A DNA stretch of 64,000 nucleotides. It comes from Symbiodinium natans (lineage: Eukaryota > Sar > Dinophyceae > Suessiales > Symbiodiniaceae). The translations under genes and the position numbers were made by a program. The stretch lies in contig CAJNDS010002778.1 in the NCBI GenBank assembly GCA_905221605.1, positions 62,001 to 126,000 on the forward strand. Reading direction: 5' to 3'. Under the pieces are notes generated by a model, which did not search any database, was not told the origin of the DNA, and saw only the letters and a list, made by a program, of their open reading frames with translations. Positions 11,842 through 22,241 of the stretch are shown in pieces (the stretch's first letter is position 1; the number at the start of each line of letters is the position of its first letter).

Positions 11842-12600
11842 TCAGGAGCTCGAAAGGTAGTCGCAAAATGTTTGCAGCTCTGGCATGAAGGCTGGCTGGC
11901 TCATGGTGCATGATGGAATAGACTGCTGCAGTTGTTGCCGAAAGTCTGTTGAGTTCTGAGGGAAGGCATCTTGCAACAACGAAGCCCCCACAATCAATTC
12001 ACACTTTTTCTTTGAGAAAACTGATAAACTAACAACACTTACTTCTGCAGTGGTTTGTGCTCTCAGTTCGTGGGAATGCTGGCACGTCTGGTATTCCACG
12101 ACCACTGCGTGACCTGTGTGAGATATGCAAAGGATTGCAAAGGCATGAGCCGATGTTTGCAGCGAGCTTATACCTGGGCTAGAACAGCAGGAAGTGCTGC
12201 AAGCGTGCATGTGGCGGGAAACAGCTGGATGCAGGGAAGGGTGTGGGCTCTCACCATGGCTGCTGCTCACCATCAAAGGCTCGCAGGCGTTGCCCATAAA
12301 CAATCGGAGAGAATAGCCTACCTCTTGGCCATCTGGTAAAATCCGGTGCAGCTTGCTCAATCGCACTGCTGATGTTGGAAGTTGTAAAGCTGCTGGTGTT
12401 TAGGCTTCTATAGACCTGAATGATTGTTACACACCTTTCTGATTGACTCTTGCAGTCAAACATTGCCAGCAATATCCAGAAAATGAGCACATCTCTTCTC
12501 TGAGCCATGAGGCAAGTACCGATGCTAAGCTGAGACTGCAGACCGCAGAGGGCTTTGCAATTGGCCATCTAATCTGGAGGTACCACGGTGAGAGGTTCAG
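11842..12600 (-). CDS. unknown protein, three exons with stop
   Basis: Exon a (about 12590-12435) reads PIAKPSAVCSLSLASVLASW and ends at AAAG|GTGTGT. Exon b (12322-12392) reads ALQLPTSAVRLSKLHRIL and ends GAG|GTAGGC. Exon c (11842-12009) begins KKKCELIVGASLLQDAF after CTCAAAG and ends at a TGA after PELQTFCDYLSSS. Phases agree at both joins. The first intron is 42 nt (12393-12434), the second 312 nt. No known motif is visible. The C-terminus is Gln/Ser-rich and probably soluble. Confidence 0.45.
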
Positions 12601-13337
12601 AGCAGCATCTTGAGGGCTGAGTTGAGACACCGTGCGTCGGGAGTTCTGAGTGCGCTACTTTTCGAATAACGCTCGAGGACTTCTCGAGACTTCGGTGAAA
12701 CTGTGGAGCAACCTTGCTGGGAATGTGAAGTTTTCTACAGTTTAAGCATATTCACGTGCGGTACCCCAGCTGCCGGCAACGCTCGCAGTATCAGGCACAA
12801 AGTCGCCCTCTAAGCCTCCCAGCCCTACTGCTGCAACCTCCGATCGTCCTGGTTCCTGTGGGTGCCAGCACTTGGGTCGGTAAACCCAAACCCATAACTC
12901 CCCTGTGCTCTGCATCGGGAGAAGGCATCAGCAGGTAGCGCAGAGAACTCCAACACGAGTCATCGGCTTTTGCAAGCCCGCTTTGTGTGCGAGCGTGCAT
13001 GCTGTTGCATCATGCACTCTCACGGTATTTACTGAGCATGCTGCTGAACTACTGCTGCTCACCACCGCCTACCTTGTTGCATACGTCCAGGCTGCTCAAA
13101 AGTTCTCTTGCGCTTCAGCGGGTAAGTGCTTTTGCACCGGCACCGCTCGAGCCTGCTGTGCTGTTTCGCAGCATAGATCCTGCGTGATAATGTGATCTGC
13201 CATTAGAGGGTACTGAGGTATCTTGCTGTCGCCTGCCTGATCATCTCCTGGCAAGCCGTAGTGCAGTAAAGCTGCTTCATGGCATCCTACAATCTACCAG
13301 CCGCACCCCCAATCGGGGGACTTTCTGCGGCCTGCTT
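12601..13337. other. no supported gene
   Basis: No exon-like reading with both splice sites on either strand. Confidence 0.4.
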
Positions 13338-13456
13338 CTATATAAGCCAAGGACAGTGAACGACCATCCTCCGGCATCCCAGGTTCTTTGTCACAGAAGT
13401 GTGGAGAACATTTGACGGATCGTATTCGAGCTTCTCATAGATCATCAGGGGTTGCC
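13338..13456 (-). CDS. possible terminal exon, unknown protein
   Basis: After a GCTCAG|G acceptor the minus strand reads QPLMIYEKLEYDPSNVL and continues to a TAG at 13338 (ending MVVHCPWLI). Composition is protein-like; the upstream exons were not found. Not recognised. Confidence 0.35.
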
Positions 13457-15094
13457 CTGAGCACTGGAATGCCGTAGTGCACAGTAGTGCACCCTGTAAC
13501 TTGCACGGCCTCGTGACTTCGTCGACTGAACCGCATCGCATCGCAGCACTGCTCCTATTTCAGCCCTGCAAAGAGTCCACGAAGCGCCGCATGCAAGCCA
13601 GGGCTCACGCTAATCATCAGACCTGAGATCACGGGGCAAACGGCAGAGATGTGTCGTGGACCAACATGCGGTTTGAAGCATTTCAGCCGAGCGTCATGTG
13701 GAAACATGTCCAATTTGACCCTGGTCAGCACATGATTGAGAGGCTAGTGAGGCCAGTGACTCTGCGCAGCGAACTGCAAGCGGAGCATGCTGCAGGAGCC
13801 TTGGCGACACAATCCTGTCTGCAAGGAGGCGACGGCAGTGCTTTCTTCGTCCGATGTTGTCCAAGGTCTGCAGGGATGCACTTAAATGCTGCAAAACACA
13901 CAAAAGCTGCCATCGACACCGAGCGTTCAATGCATCACAAGGCTGGTCTTGCTTTCTTTGTTCATTGAAAGGGCTTGGGGGCGAAGGGCAGCAGCCCCTG
14001 CATGGGGTGTGCACCGAGATTGGCGTCTTCTCATTTTGGAAGTACTGCCCCTTTCTGTCTTCTTCTCAGTGGGCAGGAAAAAGTTGGGCCGAAGCCTTTC
14101 CCCCCCCCCCCCCCCCATCTCCCCCTGCACGTGAGATAGGCGTGAACACTGGACCCCGGGAGGGGCCATGTCGTTGAAGAAAAGCAGGAGGAAACTCAGA
14201 GTGAAGGAGCTTGACATGGTTGAGAGATGTTGAGTGTGTGTTCTGCATGCGCAGACGGTTTGTCACCAAAACCGCCCTCAACAGAGGGTGTTCGGTGTTC
14301 AAGCAGAGCATAAGCTTGGTGACCAGTTGATGACCGAGGCACAAAGGCCTACTGAGCTCCAGACCAACCCTGATGCCTCCCCTCCCCCAAAAGGGCTCTT
14401 TCGGGCCAACCTCGCTCCTTTCGAAAACGAAGCAAGGTTTTTGCTACCAAGGGTTCCCCAAATACAAACTTACCAATATGTATAAGGAACCTTACAGAAT
14501 CCTACATACAGTCACCGATAGCTTCATGTAATGCTTCATTAACCATATGGAATTCATCGAGCCATGACAATAATGATTTCCCGGCCTTTGGCTCCGTGTT
14601 GCTGTTCGAACCGGGTGCTGGCGTCTTCTCCTGCAGCTAATTTGTGGGTGTCGGGGTTCTGGCATTGTATGATGGGATTATGATCTTGATATGGAGGAGC
14701 CCTTGGACGAACATGGCCACCAACACAGCACTTCCTTTTTCCTTCAGCACGCCTTTTTTTGGAGCAGCTGGCAATTCTTGGTGGCAATATGGACAGAGAG
14801 GATGCTGTCAATGCGTAAGAATCATCCTGCGTGCTGTTTCTTGTGTCCACTCTGTCCATGGATTGCAACGCGATGTGAATGCTCCGGTCGGCGTGGTTGC
14901 GGCAGAGCCTGTGTCAAGGCAGCAAGCCAGAGGCATGACATGCACGTTTGCACATGCGAGAGATGCTTCCACTTCTTCGCGATTGCGTTGCTAAATTTCA
15001 GTACGCTCCACCCAAAGATTTCCGATGGCTTCTTTCTGCATCAGTTCGGCGAGACATCGAATATGCAGCCCTCGTCTTTGGATTGGCTTCGGGC
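13457..15094. other. no firm gene; C17 run
   Basis: A run of 17 C (14100-14116) lies here. A plus-strand reading at about 13663-13830 (RFEAFQPSVMWKHVQFD) looks partly protein-like but has no clear boundaries. Confidence 0.4.
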
Positions 15095-15352
15095 TCAACT
15101 TCGTGAGCTGTCCAGAATGTTGGTGTGACTATGCACATTTGTGCACATGTCTACCGATCTTCCCGATCTCATTGCTGCATTGTCCAGAACGGCTTTGGCT
15201 CTTCGACCTAGCGGACTTTGCACCCCGATGCCGGATTCGACAGTTGCACAGATGATGCTTTCTCTCCCGAGATTCGAATCTGAGGCGGGATCGGTTTCCC
15301 AGCCAAACATCAACGCCAGTGGGTTGTAGCCCATATCCGCAGGAAGGCGCAT
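15095..15352 (-). CDS. possible exon or transposon relic
   Basis: Minus frame reads GYNPLALMFGWETDPASD and later LGRRAKAVLDNAAMRSGRS, ending at a TCG|GTAGAC donor. The order (a GY-P-x-x-x-x-F-G box followed by a basic helix) resembles the end of Ty1/copia-type integrases, but no zinc or catalytic residues are seen. It may equally be an ordinary exon. The plus strand is also open. Confidence 0.25.
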   Translation of the reverse strand: MRLPADMGYNPLALMFGWETDPASDSNLGRESIICATVESGIGVQSPLGRRAKAVLDNAAMRSGRSVDMCTNVHSHTNILDSSRS

Positions 15353-15980
15353 GGCCTTTACATGGTCATTCTCGAATCTCAGACGAACGACTGCTGAGTA
15401 CAGGTGAAAAAGGAGATTGCACCCACATTCATGTAGCTACCCACATTCACATAGCTACATGCAACCACCCATTCTTCTTATCTTTCCCTGAGCATAATGC
15501 ATCCTCGGCATCGCCTTGGATACCCAACTGCCATCCTCGAGTTTGTCGCAGTTGGATACGTAGTAGTCCAGCCTGAAGCACTCTGAGAGCAGATCGTGCG
15601 GATCTACACATCCGAGTGTGGTAACAGATTAGCAAGTGCAACCTAGAAGCAGGAAAATGGCTTGCAAGACCATAATGATAAACCTGAAGCCAAAGTTTGG
15701 CAACAAGATAGGTGCGTCTGCGACTGGCCACTTCTTCATGCTGTCACGATCTTGGGAGTCAGCAACCTCGTCGGGAAAGTCTTGAAGAGGATGCCTGCAG
15801 TTTGGCGGCCGCTAGGCAGCAGTGTAACAACCCAGTGCGGGTTCAACAAGTGATCTTACTTCATTCCCGTGAACTGGAGTGAAAATAATAAAGCTGCAAC
15901 ATCTACAGCAACCACTTTCTCTACAGCAACCACTTTCACATTCATCAATGGCCACAAGAACAGTCTGAACACCTACGATT

Positions 15981-17217
15981 CTACTTGCTGCCGTTATTCA
16001 CGACATATCTTATCGGAGCTGACTGCTGTGTGAATATTCCAAAGTTTGTAAAAATGCAACATTTCGACAACGACCATGCGCAGGATGAGAACAACACTGG
16101 GCCATGTAGGGCAGTCAAATCAGCATCCCACAGAAGTTCAGGCAACAGGATTTGCGCGGGAACAACACACGAGAGATTGCTGCCAAACTGGCTGCTGTTC
16201 TTTTGCAATGCATGACTGTATGACTGGTACTCGGCGGCCAGGATGCTGCCCCAACTCTTCTTGAGCTCAACCTCCTCAAAGTGTGCCAGCGCATCTGCAT
16301 CGGACTCTTGCTCGACCTGTTCAAGTCAGCGGAGCACGGTTGTTGTATTGCAGCGTTGTATACCGTCATATACCGCCCATGGCTGGCCTCCTCGAGGTCA
16401 TACAGGGCTTTGAACTCCAGCTTTGACCTTACAGAGACGAAGACTCCGGAACTTGAGCCTGACTGAGGTCACGCAAGGGGCAGTGCGATGACTCAGTGTG
16501 CTTGGATGCCTCAATGTAGCATGTACTTTCAGTGCCAGTTGCATGATCTCTGTTGTCACTGAAGAGGATAATCTCTGGAACAGTATCTCATCAACCTCAG
16601 CTTGCAACCGCCTTGTACCCTTTGACGTGCGCTGTGGAGGAGTGCAGAGACGTGTAGAAGTCAGTGGGGAGCTACTCCAACCACTTCAACCACTTCACTC
16701 GCCCTTTTAAAGGGAGTCAAGCAACCTGCAGGATGAAGGTCAAAGCCATGGCGTTGACCACCGTGTTCATGATCCCAGCGGTTTCCATCAAATAGTGGAC
16801 ACCACTGCGGACCAAACCCAGCCAAAGCATGCACTTGGGCAAGAGGATAAAGAATGCCTGACAGCTCGACTATTTTCAGCATACGTTTGGACCCCATGCT
16901 GCTTGAGTTTGCACACTACTGGTGGCAATACTGCAAATAGCTCACCACGCAGAACATGGCAGAAGTGCATCGTGATTGTGAGAGTTGGCAAAAAACATGA
17001 GCTTCAAATGCATCTCGAGCACGTTGAATAACTTCCAGTGGAGTGGGATGCCTGAAATTTCGTAACGGATAAAGTCCTTCTCCTCCGACTCGTTGAGCTG
17101 CCTCGGCTCGGTTAGCTTCGCTCAACTTCGCTCCACTTATGCATTGTAACAATTGCAAACCCTTGATGTCCCCAGGAAGGACTGTTTCACCAACCCTGGC
17201 GATTGTTTCGCATGGAC
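15981..17217 (-). pseudogene. multi-exon membrane protein, frameshifted
   Basis: Five minus-strand segments fit together. 17217-17102 reads ETIARVGETVLPGDIKG and ISGAKL. 17101-16990 reads LNESEEKDFIRYEISG and HWKLFNVLEMHLKLMFF. 16857-16726 opens AFFILLPKCMLWLGLVRSG and ends with IMNTVVNAMALTFILQ, two hydrophobic spans. 16595-16527 continues VDEILFQRLSSSVTTEIM. The last, 16316-15981, starts VEQESDADALAHFEEVE after GAACAG and runs to a stop. Introns 16858-16989 (GC donor) and 16596-16725 (GT) keep phase. The motif N-x-x-A-L-x-F-[IV]-L-x-[VI]-D-E after a hydrophobic segment is, from memory, recurrent in dinoflagellate integral-membrane proteins of unknown function. The first two segments are out of frame because of a 10-bp tandem duplication at 17114-17133. 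Either the gene is dead or the duplication is an error. Confidence 0.6.
17114..17133. repeat. 10-bp tandem duplication in exon
   Basis: AGCTTCGCTC is followed directly by AACTTCGCTC, one mismatch. Skipping one copy rejoins the frames on either side (AKLS... and ...LTEPRQLNES). Confidence 0.85.
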
Positions 17218-17328
17218 CTTCGAGTGCACGGACATTTCGGGACCACAGACACGTGTAGTATCAGCTGAACACCAGCTTGCACCGCAGCTCGCAGAGGCAG
17301 ATTATGGAAGTTCTTGGATGTCCAACAA

Positions 17329-17384
17329 CCCTAAACCCTAAACCCTAAACCCTAAACCCTAAACCCTAAACCCTAAACCCTAAA
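17329..17384. repeat. interstitial telomeric repeat (CCCTAAA)8
   Basis: Eight perfect heptamers of the plant/dinoflagellate telomere type. Because CCCTAAA is on the plus strand, a chromosome end with this orientation would lie to the left, whereas here gene sequence continues on that side. It is therefore an internal tract, flanked by a gene exon about 110 bp to the left and by a repeat array to the right. Confidence 0.97.
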
Positions 17385-17704
17385 CGCTCCTGCTTCAGGT
17401 TTCTGTCATGTCGAGACAAGTTGCTTAATGTCCTCTTTGCTGCACCAATCTGGAATATCAAGCGAAATCCAGCTCTCGTATTCCGTCGGGATGGATACCA
17501 GAGTCCTGTTTGGACATGGTTCGTTCATGTTCATCCAGAGTCCGGGCTCATGGGGCGGACATCTGCAGCTTGCCCGCGCATCAAGCGGGCTAGCAAAAAA
17601 CGCCGTGAACTCAATTCTCCGAATGCAAATATCTTGATTCTCGCTTTATGCCTTCTCGTTTTACGAAGCAAACCAGACACACCCCGGATAACGCAGCCAT
17701 GACA
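17385..17704. other. no supported gene
   Basis: Between telomeric tract and repeat array; no exon recognised. Confidence 0.4.
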
Positions 17705-18250
17705 CAGTAGTACATGTTTAGTACTGGACTGCATGCGCATGCCAAGTGCGGCACCGCGGCTCCCGTCCAGGTGGCGTGCTCCCGTCGAGGCTCGAGCGTG
17801 ACTGTGGGTTTGCGTTTCGCGATTTGCATCGATACAACCAAGGATTCCCACTGCTCTGTAGTACAAGCTTAGTACTGGAATTGACGTTTCCGTGACAAGG
17901 TGGACTTTTCATGGCTTCTGGAATCGACGGTTCCGTACAAGCTTCGTAATTGCTGGAATATACTGGAATCGACGCTTCCGTGAGCCGGCTGGATTCTTTT
18001 TTTTGCTCGGTAGTACAAGCTTTGTCCTGGAATAGCCGAATTGACGTTTTTTGCGTGAGCCGGCAGAAAACTCATTGCTTTGTAGTACCAACTTAGAACT
18101 GGAATCGACGTTTCCGTGCGCTGCCCCTATAGCCCGCGATACAGCCGCGATTATCGATCACGGGACCGTCACGTTATCGGGCCACTCTCTGCATCATTGC
18201 TCCGTTGTACAGGCATAGTACTGGAATGTACTGGAACGTTTCCGTGAACC
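17705..18250. repeat. degenerate repeat array beside telomere tract
   Basis: A unit with core 'gtagtacaagcttagtactg' followed by 'gaatcgacgtttccgtg' recurs, with variants, at 17705-17730, 17857-17895, 17919-17945, 17954-17983, 18008-18062, 18081-18119 and 18204-18247. Some copies also share 'agccggc' after the core. Spacing varies between roughly 35 and 90 bp, so it is an irregular tandem array. 'Aagctt' with its flanks is a partial palindrome (agtacaagcttagtact), so single strands could fold. No protein is encoded. Confidence 0.75.
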
Positions 18251-18995
18251 TTGAACTGCTCATATTCCTTATGTCAACCTGTAAGCGGTTAATAACCCCC
18301 TATCGTTTTACAATGAACCGTTTTATTCCGGGGCCGCCCCTTCTCAAAGCTCCGCAGCGGCTTTGTACCAAGCCCAAGTTGAAGCAGCAGCCACAAGGTT
18401 GGGCCGAGAGCCGGCATCGTTCATGCTACTCTGGGCACAACGTTTGTACCGAGTTCCTGAACAGGTTCATGGCGTCTTCAAGGTCGTCCACAACAGCGAG
18501 CATGAACAGCCCAATGCACAAACAGCCTGGGCTGTCTCAAGCGGCTCAAGCGCATCTGCAGCGTAAACACCGAACAAGCAGCTACACGACTCCCTCCGGA
18601 TGCTTGCGGTCAGAAGAAGACCACAATGACCATTGCCAGGCCACGGCAGCTAAAGCTTTCCAAGCCATACCTGACGCAGCGCATTTCATCATTTCATTGG
18701 CTTCTTGCACTCCAGCGGAGCTGGCTGCACGAGTTCGCAGTGTTACAAGATGTTTCGCTGCTCTTTCATAGTTGAAAGCACGTGTGACAGCACGATATCA
18801 AGATCTCGCCCAACGGCCCAACGGTGTTAACAAACATGCTTGAAGTTGATAGTTCCGCACGTAGGAATCCTAAGTTCATTCTGCGGTTGTGGTTGTGCCC
18901 CTCACGTTCCACGTGCACTATCGTGGATTTACCTGTATCGTCTTCCTGCTGTCTGCTCACTGACGTCAAACAGGTGCCGATAACCACAATGTGTA
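18251..18995. other. no supported gene
   Basis: A plus frame (18205-18771) is open but composition is random-looking. No splice signals support it. Confidence 0.4.
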
Positions 18996-19247
18996 TTATA
19001 ATATCGTGCAGAAATAAGTCGTGAGCTTGTTTGTGCTCATTGAGGAGAAGCTCTCGAGAGCTCCGTAGATGCACTGCCACTGTCCAGTGTCGAACCACTT
19101 CGATAACATGATATGCATGGCCAAACCATAGATCCATGGAAACCGTGTGCTCTCCTCGTTTGTCAGCGAGACTTTCGCATTGGAGAAGGTTTGCAGGTGG
19201 GTGGCCAATACAATGCCAGCTTGCCGGTGGCGGGGTGGAGGGCATGC
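18996..19247 (-). CDS. exon of an unknown protein
   Basis: After CAGCTAG|G the minus strand reads RHRQAGIVLATHLQTFSN, then RFPWIYGLAMHIMLSKWFD and QCIYGALESFSSM, ending at a TAA at 18996. About 70 percent of third positions in the central part are G/C, against about 45 percent in the competing long frame of the same strand (18766-19467). It may be a terminal exon or have an unseen donor near 19015. Family not recognised. Confidence 0.4.
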   Translation of the reverse strand, partial: ACPPPRHRQAGIVLATHLQTFSNAKVSLTNEESTRFPWIYGLAMHIMLSKWFDTGQWQCIYGALESFSSMSTNKLTTYFCTIL

Positions 19248-20515
19248 CTAGCTGCCGTTCCGGGAGAAGGCGGCATGCCCTCTTGCTGAAGTGGGCCAGA
19301 GGGATCAGCACTTTAGGCATGGCTGCTGTGCATCCTACCTCGCGCAGTCGCACCTCCCTCAAATAAACACTGGTACGGCGACTGGGGTGCATGCACGCAT
19401 GGAAGTAGCGCTGAGAACTGTCACGAGCAGACGTGCGTGAAGTAAGTGTGAGTCGCCATGGTGGCAACCGCAGTTCTCAGTCCTCTGTTTGTGCACTTTT
19501 TTGTTAAAGGATGTAGAGCGTGCTTCCGAGACGAACCTATACTTCAGAGGCGCCTAGACGCTCCCTGCTTCGCCTTGCCCTGCACTAACCAGCATGCGGG
19601 GCACCGTTAAGGAAAGCAATGCCAAAACTCCGAGCTGCCCGACCCCCTGCCTTGTCGACGCAGGTGCCAGTTAAAACATCCCACAATAGATAGCTGCCCA
19701 TTTTGTGGGTTTCAATCTCTCAAAGGGGGATTGGACAACAGCAGCGACAAGCGCTACAACGCAGCTTGTCTGCGAGTAACCAGGCATTTCCGACAGCAAA
19801 TTTGCTTGCTCTTCCCAACCAGAACTTCATCAGTGAAGCACTACGCCGGAAACTGCGGCCCACATGGGGGTGTGTCTAGATGTATAAGTCGCAGACTCTC
19901 CAGGGTCCACGGCGCTGTCGAGGTTGCCCATGCTCGCGGGAAAAAGAACCTCTGGGATCGTTTTGGAGAACTGCACGCAGCTACAGTACAGCTGGACTAC
20001 ACTAAACTTACAGGAACCACCCTGCCATCGCCATCCGTATCCCTGGCCTGCAAGCTCTGCTTTACGAAAGTTCGTGTGCTCCAAATATCCTGAGTGCTCG
20101 AAGGTCAAAGGTTCAAGAACCATTTGGTGAAGAGGTGAGAGAAGCCGAGCAAAGCCGCCTGAAGTCAGACCAAGGATCGTAGTCGTACAGCCTGGGGTAA
20201 GACAGCACAGTTCCTCCAGGTCCCACGCAGTTGGGAGCACCGGGGCAATCCTGGCTGCATCCCAACCCCCGCCATTTTATTTGGGAAAAGGACGAAACGT
20301 CCGAATACTTGGCTCGCCTTTCTGTAAATTGCGAGTAGTGGTTTGCCTACCACAGCAAGCAAGGAAAGGGCTCGCGAAGTCAAACTGCGTGATCAGTTAG
20401 GTCTCGCTATGAATGCAAGTAGGTGGGCAGAGTTGTACGTATGTATGCATGTATATGTGTTGTCAAAGCCCTGTTCTCCGGAAAAGCTGCATGTGTTTAG
20501 ATAGAAGTCCTGCAA
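19248..20515. other. no firm gene
   Basis: The minus frame 19830-20240 (LPTAWDLEELCCLTPGC) is open for 136 codons and could contain an exon, but has no good boundaries. Confidence 0.35.
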
Positions 20516-20810
20516 TGGAACATCCAACGCCATTGAGACCCTATGGGCTTAAAGAGGCTATTGCAACCAACGCAGTCACCGACCTGGATGACCTTGGACA
20601 ACCCGAGCCTTTAGCATCATTGACTTCGGATAGTACGAGCGAAGAATGGATTTTGGATATTTGGGGTTCAGGGTTGTTGCAGCCAAGCGAAAGCAAAGCT
20701 TTAAGTCTAACATCTTACATACGCATCCTACTCACGGACACCGGCAACGTTGGTCCTGGATGGACGCGCCGAAATCGCATAAATGCATCTTTCCACCGAA
20801 GGGGTACCTG
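20516..20810 (+). mobile_element. possible degenerate Ty1/copia pol fragment
   Basis: The plus strand reads TNAVTDLDDLGQPEPL, then EEWILDIWGSGLL and SYIRILLTDTGN. In copia-type polyproteins the aspartic protease begins with a W-[IL]-[LV]-D-[TS]-G motif followed some 25-30 residues later by a T-A-N-G-like strand. EEWILD-x-x-G and ...DTGN fit loosely, with D-T/S-G damaged to D-I-W-G. Downstream sequence to about 21170 has stops in all frames with pol-like words, as in a decayed element. Weak call. Confidence 0.28.
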
Positions 20811-21554
20811 GATTTACAGTAGCTGGTGCAGTTCAGACGTCTGGATTTTTTTCCGACATGGGTGGCGGTAGGGTTGGACCTAGTGGACTCACGAGCTCGA
20901 AAAGGAAGTCACGCTCATCCTAGGCTAGGTTCTAGATTTGTACTTGATACACGGATAATGTGCGTTGAAGGGGTGCTAGTAGCATGGCATTTTGATGTTC
21001 CGGAGCCGATGTCAAAGACTCGCAATATCCTGAATCTGTGGACTAGTTGCCAGAAGTGCTGCTCTTCGCCAATCATGCTAAGGAGAAAAGCCTCGCCCAA
21101 GGCGAAAATCGTTCTGCATGCACACACGGGAAAATCCCTTGGGATACTGCTGCGACTTGTGCCTGCAGCGTGAAATTCAGCAAGCAGAAGAAGTAGGTTC
21201 GGATGACAGCCTCGGGACTGCTTGCTCGCTTGCCCAAATTTTCTGGCAGTCCAAATACGCCAGGCAGCTGCAATCAGCGTTCCTGGCCACTCACAGCTGC
21301 GTGCAACCTGTGGCAAGACCTGCTCAGCAAAAACTCCGAAGTACAGCAGATTTCATGCTGCCATGCTGATGTTTTCGGAAAAAAAGCGCTGAATTCCATC
21401 ATTCGAGCTGCAACAGCAGCGCCATAGACTGAATCGTGCTGGAGGCTCAGCTCACCATGGTCGTCCCCCATGACGCAAAAACCTCAGTTAGAGACCGATA
21501 CAAAGATCTCTGCAACTTGGGAAGCGAAGGAAAGTCGAGTCCTTAAGCGGGAGA

Positions 21555-22241
21555 CATCGGTCCTGCATCTTCTCCAGGATACGAATCGCCTTGCTGGCTC
21601 CGATCTTTGCATTTTCCTCGGCGTCCGCATCACACAGGGTTCTGAGAAGTAACAAAAAGCCCCTACATAGCCTACATGCGCCACACAGAAAGGAAGCTCT
21701 AGAGGCTTGATTGGTTGATGACAACGGACTCATCTCAAGCACTTCGAGCTTAGCGTTTCCTCTCAGCGCTCCGGCTTTGGCTGCCGGATGTCTTCGGATG
21801 CTTCGGGCGAATCTTCACTTAATTCATGATTTGTCTGCCCGGCTGACGGTGCGCTGGAGAAGCTACGTGAGAGTAGAATAGTGAAAGATAGAAACACAAA
21901 CAGACGCGCACACAGACACCCCGAGGAGTTAACTTTTTGCTGCAGGTTAGCAGGAATCGCATCCTATTCAGTTTCCAACTCACCTGTCCCAGCGTCTTGG
22001 GCGGCGTAGAGAGAAGGGCGATTAAAGCGGCTGTTACCACTGTGGAAAAAGCAGAATCCCGCGCTACAGTATCAGCATGGAATACGCACACACGCCTCCG
22101 TAGGCCATCGATGGCTGCAACAAGGAAGTGGCAGGACGACGGAGGCAGATTCAGGTAGCTGCTTCCCCCGAGTATTAATCCACCAGGCACCAGCAGATAC
22201 GAGTACAGTAAAGCTGGATGTCTGGCTACGGACAACGCCAC
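21555..22241 (-). CDS. unknown gene, two exons
   Basis: Exon 21984-22241 is delimited well: TTTTCCAG|GTG acceptor, CTGGGACAG|GTGAGT donor, 86 codons in phase 0. It reads VARHPALLYSYLLVPGGLIL then SSYLNLPPSSCHFL and STVVTAALIALLSTPPK; two stretches are hydrophobic enough for membrane or buried helices. A second exon, 21641 to about 21555, starts after TTCTCAG and reads TLCDADAEENAKIGASKA with RILEKMQD, helical and armadillo-like in flavour. They may belong to one gene 5' to 3' on the minus strand. Not recognised. Confidence 0.5.

Noticed and set aside
14595-14640. GTTCGAACC as a tRNA T-loop.
   Set aside because: No pairing T-arm stem, no anticodon arm and no acceptor stem could be formed around it.
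18766-19467. 233-codon minus-strand open frame.
   Set aside because: Third-position G/C is low in it, and an overlapping frame with an AG|G acceptor (18996-19247) has much better composition.
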